This document shows positions 53,301-62,300 of a DNA stretch of 64,000 nucleotides, in pieces. Location: the NCBI GenBank assembly GCA_033558025.1, contig JAUCEF010000001.1, forward strand, positions 1,240,001 to 1,304,000. Reading direction: 5' to 3'. Source of the DNA: Phytophthora sp. 'mugwort'. Its lineage: Eukaryota; Oomycota; Peronosporomycetes; Peronosporales; Peronosporaceae. A program made the translations under genes and the position numbers. Each line of letters starts with the position of its first letter. Positions within the stretch are counted from its first letter, which is position 1. The notes beneath the pieces are model-generated. The model saw nothing but the letters and a program-made list of their open reading frames with translations. It had not been told where the DNA came from and did no database searches.

Positions 53301-56300
53301 GAGCGTATTCGCATCGTCCAAAGTAAGGATGCAACGACTGGAACTCCTGGACTTCCCCTGTACCATCTCCTGCCATTCGTGTAGACTCCACAAAGTGACT
53401 AACGCATTCTTTAACCAGCACACTAGACAATAAACCGTCATGGTCATCAACTCCTCCACCCAGATAAGCATTCGCAACCTCTTGTGCTTCAGTATCCGAC
53501 GGTTGACGCCTTGTTCTCATCAGCTTGGAAGTATCTTCACACTTCCTTTCTTCATCCAACCAATCGTCACGTCTTCTCTCCGCAATGTTCTTCGCTGTTG
53601 TTGCCAAAGAACCTGGAGAGGGTCTCGATTCTTCGATAGACAGTGCGATTGCTCGACTTAAAGCTTCATCTTCATCTTCATCGTACTCAGGAACTCCAGG
53701 AACCGATGGCTCAATTATTTTATCGCTGCTAATCTCTCCCATACGAGAACAGGATGCATTCCACTCGGACGTCGCGAACTTTTCAGTTTGTGCTTCGTCA
53801 TGGAGCATTCTCAGCGTGATCGCCTGCAGACCGGTCAATAACGACAAAGGTTGCTCCGTAGTGTCAGCAGTAGTCGATTTGTCCTTCTCTGTCGAGGTTC
53901 TGGACGTAAACGTACTCTTGGCTTCGCCCTCCGTGTGCTGAATCGAGTTCATTTCCGACGCTGCCACCATTTTAAGAAGACTTACAAACTGGCGCGGACC
54001 ACCAATCACACTGAGAATCGCACCGGAAAACGAAGCCGACACTGCCGCTCGCTTGTCTTCGAGAGCTTCGTCTTGAACACTCGCTGACGCCGTTGATGTG
54101 GATCTTCCTACCGAATCAAAGGCACAAAGCAACGCGGTGATTGCACGTCTGGCATAGTAAGTGGACAGCGCATTCTCCGTCCGCAGAGCCACGCGATGAA
54201 TGCTTTTAACGCTCTTCAGCGGCTCGTCGTAAATCCGCACAATGCGACGCAAATCACGTGGGAAATGCCACTCGTCTTCGTATGCACCAGACTCTGTGTT
54301 CAAGAAGGTGAGGAGCACACCATCGTCAGGTGAATACCGTCTGTAAATACCTGTCCGACCGCTGGTTGATAGGCGCTGAACAGGTCCAACGTCGCTCGTC
54401 ACTGTCAAAAGCACATTGGGAGTCAAATACTCCGGATCCAATGGGGAAAACGCCGTCATACTCGCATCACGTGCCACGGTCGTCTCTGTGTTGGGTTTAG
54501 CAGGTCCGGGGGCCAAGATCGGAGCAAGCGTCACAGCCATCGCGTCAACATTGGGAGCGTAAGCCAGCTCTGCCATTCGGGTCGAGGCTGCCGATCCGAA
54601 ATACTCGGCAGCAATAGCGTCCTGGCGACCGGAAGTCATCACAAGAGGGTCGGGCTGATCGATTTCTTCCATTGCAGCCCGGTCTTCCAGCACAACTGTC
54701 TTTGCAGCTGAGAATGAGTCGGTTAACAGGTCGAGAGAGTCGAATTTCTCAGCGTATTTGCCGCCATACTCCATGAGCCACTCCATCGCACGGTTGGGAT
54801 CACTATTCGAGAGCTCCAGCGCACAGAAGGCCAGACAATAAGGCATACCAGAGATGTTTTGAAGCTCTGTCGCCTTGGCTTCAAGTGTCAGCCCCGGGGC
54901 TCCTTCAGCTCCTTCTGCCAGCTCATGCGCCGCAATACTTGCCCGTGCTAAGCGCTGCGCTTCTTGACGTTCCTGGTACGTCGCTGCACCGTCCCCCATG
55001 AGCCATTCCACCGCCAAGTTGGGGTCATCACGAGAGTGTTCCAACGCAGCCATACACAAGTCGAACTCAAACCCCATTGCCGCTAAGGTCGAAGCGAAGC
55101 CCCTGCGTACACGATGAGCTTCAGTCTCTTCTTCCGCGGGATCATCATTAGCTTCCAGAGCACCAGCAGCAGTGGAACTTGTCGTTTCCGATGATAAAAA
55201 AGCTGGAATTGTGGGCTCCTTCAATCCGTGAAACATTGCTACACCCAATGGCGTTGAGGACTCAATCAATCGACACAAAATCATTCGACCTCTCTCTTGT
55301 AGCAACGGAAGACTCAGAAAACTGTTGAGCCGGATAGGTGTCAACGCAAACCGCAGTAGATTCTGTGCCAGGACGTCATGAGCGAAATGTTTCGTCACGT
55401 CAAGCGAGTGACGTACCAGAGCTTCCAGAGCCAAGAGAGCTCGCGACCGGATCTGCATCCTCCACAAGCTGTCGAAGTCTTTCAAGACGCTCGTCTCGTC
55501 CAAGGACGCGAGCTCAAGAATCACCGGCATCATATCCACCGTCAGCGGAATGGCTTTCGGAGGCAAACAAACTTCTTCAGTCGGCGACAGCGACGACAGC
55601 TTAACGTCTTGCACATTGTGGCCTGGATCAAAGTCAAGTTCGGACGATGTCGGGTGGAAAACGACACGAACAGTGGACGCTTGCGAGTTCATCTCGATTA
55701 AAGTAGCGCTTACAGACTGTCCACTGTCGTCCGTATTAATGTCGCCCCCGCTCCCGTCAGCACCTTGAGCGGCGACAACCACTTTCCCTCCAATTCGTAT
55801 GCAATCGGAATGGGAACCGAGAACACAAAGAGCGCCAACAGCACGAATAATTGCAGCCCGGAACCGAATATCGGACGGGTCTGCGCTTGTCGTAGCATTC
55901 TCACGTGGTAGTGAACCAGGCTTTTTTCGAGCCAGAATCGGACTGATCTTGCGAATTGTGCTGCACAAGTTGTCTGCAATCCCTTGCTGCCATTGTTTCT
56001 CCATCAGCAGTCGTCGTAATAGCGCTACGCTTTCGGAGGCCAGGACCAGCGAGATTTGACCTGAACGGAACCCAATGGGGTTGCTTAAAGACTCTGTAGA
56101 TCCTATCGAGCTCTCTCGGTCTGCATTTCCTCCAACAAACGCGTTACTTGCCGGGACATTGACTGCATGCGTCGCCATCGGTGCCGCTGTACTACATACC
56201 GACTCGGCTACTTGATCAAGCAGCAGATCAATCAACACGGACTCAGAGCCAAGGATGGCACCAACATCGGACGGTTTAACGCTGCCACTGCAGCAAATTC

Positions 56301-59300
56301 TGCGCAAAAGCAGCTTGACGACGCGCTGGGAGCGAGGAGAAGCTAAACGAAGCAATTCCAGTAGTCCACGAAGCATGTGTGGACGTACGAGATACGTGAT
56401 CGCTGGAGACTGCTGGCTTTGAGACAGTAGGAAGAGCAGCACCCCGAACAGATGCGTCTCAACTTCTAGAGGTTCCAGAACCTCGCTGTCTCCCGTCAAG
56501 TCACTCGGAGCATGGTGAATATTCACAAATCCAGATTTTCCTTGCGCGACATCACTTGGATATTGACGTAAACTGGCCCCTCGCTTTTGCACTGGGGTAG
56601 ACACAGAACGAAGCATCCGCTGCGCACGCGTCAGTCCTTCGGCTTCTTCCGTTAGAGATTTGCCTTGAATCAGCTCTTTTTCAAGTACTTCAAAGACTTT
56701 TCGATGGAATTCTTTCGAAAACCACAACGTCTGAAGCACAGGCTCTTCTAACTCGCGATTCGTCGCCGCACTCTTTGCTGCATCACTTGCAGCTTCAGCT
56801 GTGCGAGCAGCAGCGTCTTCCTCTGTGAAGCCCACACTTGAAGCGCGCGTTGCTTCAGCACCGGGTTCTCCAACGACTAAGAGCGTTACAATCCCGGAAC
56901 TTCCAGTTTTCTGCAGTCGTTGTTTGCGCTTCAGTTTGGCAACAGCAGCAACGGACTTGGCTTCACCCTCGCGCCTCTCATAGGCCCCACTGATGCCAGT
57001 AGCAGCTAAGAATCGGAACACAACCCATGCACAGCGTCTTGTTTGCTTGCGAAGAATCATCTGGTCGTCTGTACACGCACTCCATTGAGCAATCAGTTTG
57101 TTCCTAGTCGCATCCATTGCGTGAGGGCTCCCAGTACCAAATTCACGGTCCTTATGGCTTCCACGTATGTACGCTTCATCACTATCGGATAAATCCACGT
57201 CATCGTCATCGTGACTCAGCTTTTGATTTGCAATCGCTTCGTCATGCTCACAAATCAGTTTCGACAGTCTAACAGACTCGTGAAACTGGGTCATAAGCCA
57301 TGAACGAACCTTTCGTTGAAAGGAGCGAATACATGCCACGATCCGACTCCATTCATTCGCTGACATGTTGTCCAAAGCTTCATTACCAAAGACTGGGATA
57401 CTTGTCGGAATCCAGCGACAGTGTGAGATTATCAAATTGTAGCCACGTTCTTCTGTAAGTTCAGTCGCCGCTTTCAAAGCAGGAGCGGAATCATAGCCAC
57501 AGATTCCTTCCCCTTCCGTTAGATGCCAAAGTCCAATCAAATCTTGGAATACGTGCGAGTTGGCTAAACAGGAAGCAGTTGAGCGCTTCCCCAACGGAAT
57601 TCTGCGCTGGAAGTCGTTCTGAATGTCATGCCAAGTACGCGCTACTCTCCAAATCCGCACTTCAGCGATTGATCCCTTGAATTTGCGCTGTGCAGAGATG
57701 TTCGTGAGCGCTGCGCCTTGTGCGTCTACTCCACTCATCCAACAACCGAGTCGGGAAGCACGGAAGTTGACACTGTTGCCTACACGGTCGAACGCCATGG
57801 TCCCTACCAAAACCCCATTCACAATCAACTGGGCGCATCGTTCTGTTGCATCGTACACGACCGCGCAATGGGTCCATTCAAAGGTCCGAAACTGGTACGA
57901 AGTAAACAATTGTTCGCGTGGGAAATTGCCTGGGATCGATAGCTGGACGTGTCGTCCAATTAATTCCAGATACACGCTGCAACTCTGAACGCCATTGTCA
58001 CAACGCAAGGCTTGACACCCCATCAGCTCCGTCGGGAAGAGCCACATTTCCATAGTAAAATCCTTTACTTCACCTAACGCTGGCATCTCCACGTAGCTGA
58101 TTTCGTCCGTTTTGGGGGTCATCGAAGCCTGAACCCCACGTCCAGTTGCGGATGTGATCTTCGCACCGAAAAGAAGCACTTTGGATGTGGGCGTACGAGG
58201 TGGAGGCCCAAGCAGTTTTCGCTGTAAACCCGCCAGCATATCAGCATAGAGTAGTGATAGCGAGGAAGCAGTGTGACGTGCCGTAAGCGGGATCGAGTCT
58301 TGTGTGGTCTCCACCTCAAGCTTGTTCTTTGTCCACCAATCCGCTGGACACGCATAATGAGGAGCTCGACGCAGTAGACGAATGACATCACGCTTTGTCA
58401 TATAACCGCTGCGCAGAAGTCCTTGCTGAACGAATTCCTCCGACAGAGGGTGCCAATTAATGCTCGAGTACTCACACTTCGAGCTGCGCGGCAGCCCACG
58501 ACACGATGACCTCTTGTTATCAGCCAATGCTTCACGTAGAACCGAGCTGATAGAAAAGATATCTTGTAACTTGGACAGCATCCCCGTGTCTAGCAAGAAC
58601 TGATGGTCCCGAGGCTCAAAATCTAAACTCCATGCACAAAGAATCGTTTGTTTCAGTTGCGGATCCGACACAGTGTAACCCGAGCTTCCACCGAGCAGTT
58701 GTGCTAAGTGCGTGTAGAGCTCGCAGAAGGCACTTTGAACGCTCTCGATAGTTTGACGATTACAGCCTTCAAGTCCCTTCAAATAGTGGTGGCGAACGGT
58801 AGCTCGGAACGTCTCAGCGACGACCTGCACATCATTCAGCTCGCGTGATTCCTTTTCACTCTCAGTAAACCCTCTCATGGCAGGACGCAGGAAGATCAGA
58901 GCATTATGGACGGCCGAATCGTACGACAATAACGAGATGATGCTCTTCATCGCTTGAAGGCCAAACAGTCGAGAATCCGATCGCCGTTGACGTCTCTCTA
59001 GCAGCAACGCGAGCACTTCCGGTGGCGCGCCAGTTCCGTCTCGTATGTACAACTCGCATGCTTTCATCATCGCTGAAAAACTGTTCGTGTAGTCGTATTT
59101 TTTGCTCACTAGCAGATCCTCAACGCCTTCAATGTCTCCGTTGCCATCATTTCCAGTTGGTTGGGGGCTTGTAGAAGACGGAACTGCAGAGATTGGCATA
59201 GCTAGCCCCTGGATAGAAGCTCGTCGAGCTCGCCAGCGATGTTGAGCACGTAGGACATCCACTATTCCCGACCATTTCGAACTATCCACCTCGCCTAATG

Positions 59301-62300
59301 TCTTCCATCGTTCAAGCATCGGCTGTAGTGATGGAGGCGTCGTTTGAGCACTCCACTTTTCCGCCAAATTAAACAGCGCAAGCTGGGAGTCTCCTTTCAG
59401 ACGCTCGACTTCTTCTGATGGTGGGGCCAGTTTACATAGGAATTCAGCTCGTTGAATCACCTGCTTGACGAGATCATCAAAGGTTCTTGGTACCACCACG
59501 CTATGCTCCAAGTTAATATCATCGCTCACTCGCTTGGCTGCAGTGGCACCATCTCGTTGGTCCTTCATCGCTGTTACCACCTCCTGATCTTCTTTATTGG
59601 AAGATGAATCACCCTGCTTTTGGTCATTAAGCGAAGGTTCATCCGCTTCTTTCGCCCGGTATTCCTGTCGAGTCTTTATCAGCCAGTGACGAAGGATAAT
59701 GATCCGCTTCCAAACACGAATTAAATCATCAGACGGCGTTAACTCTGCGTGCGCAAGGAAAAACTCAGCTTCAACCACTTCGCCAGCTGCACTCGCTCCT
59801 GCTCCTGCTGCAATTGCTTGCACTTCTTGAAGTACGTGGGATGGCGCATGCAGAATTAACGCAGCACACATCCATCGTTCACAGGACGGGAATCGTCCCA
59901 GGCGGCTCAAGAACGTACGATCTGGGCAATGCTTTTCGAGCCACGATAGAATCAGCTGCACCGTACCGCGCTCTGTCATATCGGCCGTCCAGTTCCCCCA
60001 GAACAGGGGATCTCGCTGTCTACCAACTTCACTCGCTTCGAGTCGTCCTCGAGAACCACGTGTTCTCAAAGCAGCGTCATCTGCAGCATTTGACGGTGCA
60101 TCTTTAGATAAGCCCGCCAAGACACCAGCTCCAGCTGCTTGATCAAGTGACGAATAGCGGATACATTCCGCTTGTAGTGCATCACTCCAACGTAGTGACC
60201 AGGATTGATCCAGCGCAGCAGAAGATTCAGCAATGCCCCCACTAAGTAGTGGGGATTGGAGCCACGGCAACAGCTCTTCCTCCACACCATCGACTGGATG
60301 GCCAGCTATGAGCGTGCTCGCTATACGACCCGCGAGAGACGCTAGCGAGTTGTGCAAGTCGAACAGCCAGTGGATACGGAGCGTCGACTTGGCAATCCCC
60401 GACGGACGCACTTGGACGACATCGCGAGCTCCGTACAGTGACACACCAGCAGTTACTACTCGCGGTAGTTCCACCATTGTCGTCCCAAGTGGTGCGAATT
60501 CCTCAGGACCGACGGCAACTCCCATGTTTTCTCCATTGTAAGCGAACGAAATCAATTGTAAATCGTAATCAATTATGACCGTGAAGATATCACCCGTGAC
60601 AACTGTGAGCTTCGGGCCATAGTCAAACCGTCTTCCCTTTACCCAAACGGCACCAATAGAGGGCATCCACCCGATACTTGTTGGTGTTTCCCCCACAAAC
60701 GTTTCGTAAGCAGATCGCTGAGACGTGACAAGCTTCATTCCCCGTGCTTGTCGCCAGTCAACACCAATACAAATATGTCCGGAGACTGTTCCACCAGCAC
60801 GCGAACATTTAAGCGCGAAATCAACCGAATGCAAGCCATGAAGAAATGCCGTACGCAGAAGACAAGTTCGCCACGTATCTGTGCCATCCTTTACATAGGC
60901 GGATGTCCCTGTGTGGCTGATGCAAACCGAGTTCAGCTTCTTTTTCGTGTTAAATCGTAGCGATAGGCAGCCGTGTGGAGGCACAAAGCGTGGCAGACTC
61001 GCCAGCGGCGTCTCGTCTTGCACCATAAACGTCGGTACACCGTACGCCGCTCCCAGCATGTTTTGAGACCCAGGAAAACCCACAGAGCCCGATGCGTAGC
61101 AGTCGCGCAAGATCTTGATAAACGACTCATCATACTCTTCATCAGGTAAGTTTTCCTTCTTATACCACGGGTCTCCTCCATTCGCAAACTCCTGCGTCGT
61201 CAACCGGTACAGTTTGCCTTGCGTCATTTTGGCTGGAGACGGCAGCATTTCCAGTGCATATCCTAGTGCGTCCTTCTTGGAGCTCCCTCCGACTGTGGCT
61301 TGAGCAACGAGTAACTGCGACCCTTCTTCCCACAACCGAATCGTGTGTTCACGCGTTAGTCGTCCACCATGACGATTCGGATTGACCGAACGCCCGAGAG
61401 CGACGATATTAAACGAGCTGGTCGCTTCAAATTGGAACCCAATCTGACCTTCAAAATGGTCTTTTTCTCCAGTGTAAAGCTGATGAAACACGTTATATAA
61501 CCGTTTAGATGTATGCGACCGGAAGCTCGGATCTCTTGCGAGCGCAGCAGCACGCTCCACTTCTTGAGATTCAATCAGTCGTGCTTTCTGATGAGACTCC
61601 AGTTGTTGAAACCGGTGCGCAGATTTGCTGACCATTTGTGACTCCGAGCAGTAGTGATCCAGAGCTTCGAGAAGCCGTACAACCGCAGGAAGGATCGGTC
61701 GAGCGAGCCACGTTTGGCGACGCAAGAGGCAGAGACACGACACAAACCATGGCAATACCTCGGAGAGTAACGGGAGTTTATACGTACGCACACTTGCTTG
61801 GCGAGCTGCTGCAGTTTGAGAAAGGAGAAAAGACTCGTCTGCCTGAAACGCGACAATACTGTCAACCATATCCCGATAGGCATTCAGCGAGAGAAATCCA
61901 AAATGGATCGTTGCGTCCTGGACTTGCTGTCGTCGTTGCAGCATGGCTCTAACCTCGTTTGTATCTCTTGGATTAGTCGGGTCATTCTCGTTCGTATTCG
62001 TCTTTGTCAACTCAACAGCTTCTGACAGCAAATACAGCTGATAAGTTTTTAACAGGTGGATGGCAACGTCAGGAAGCCCGTCACAAATCAGAGTCGAACT
62101 GGGTGACCTGGCCTCAATATCTGTTGCAAGTTGTTTCTGGTGCGCGTTCACCACAACCTGCATGATCAGTTTAACTATTTCTGTTACTGCTGAGAGCCAC
62201 GGTACTTCTTCAGAGGCCTTGAAACTTGCTCCTCTGCTCTTGGTAACTTCGGCTGCCATAAATGGCATGAAGGTCAGGATTCCGTCTGGGCCTGGAGTAG

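Noticed and set aside
50578..55768. Many plus-strand frames antisense to the HECT ligase (up to about 138 codons)
   Set aside because: All are shadows of a single continuous minus-strand frame with conserved domains.
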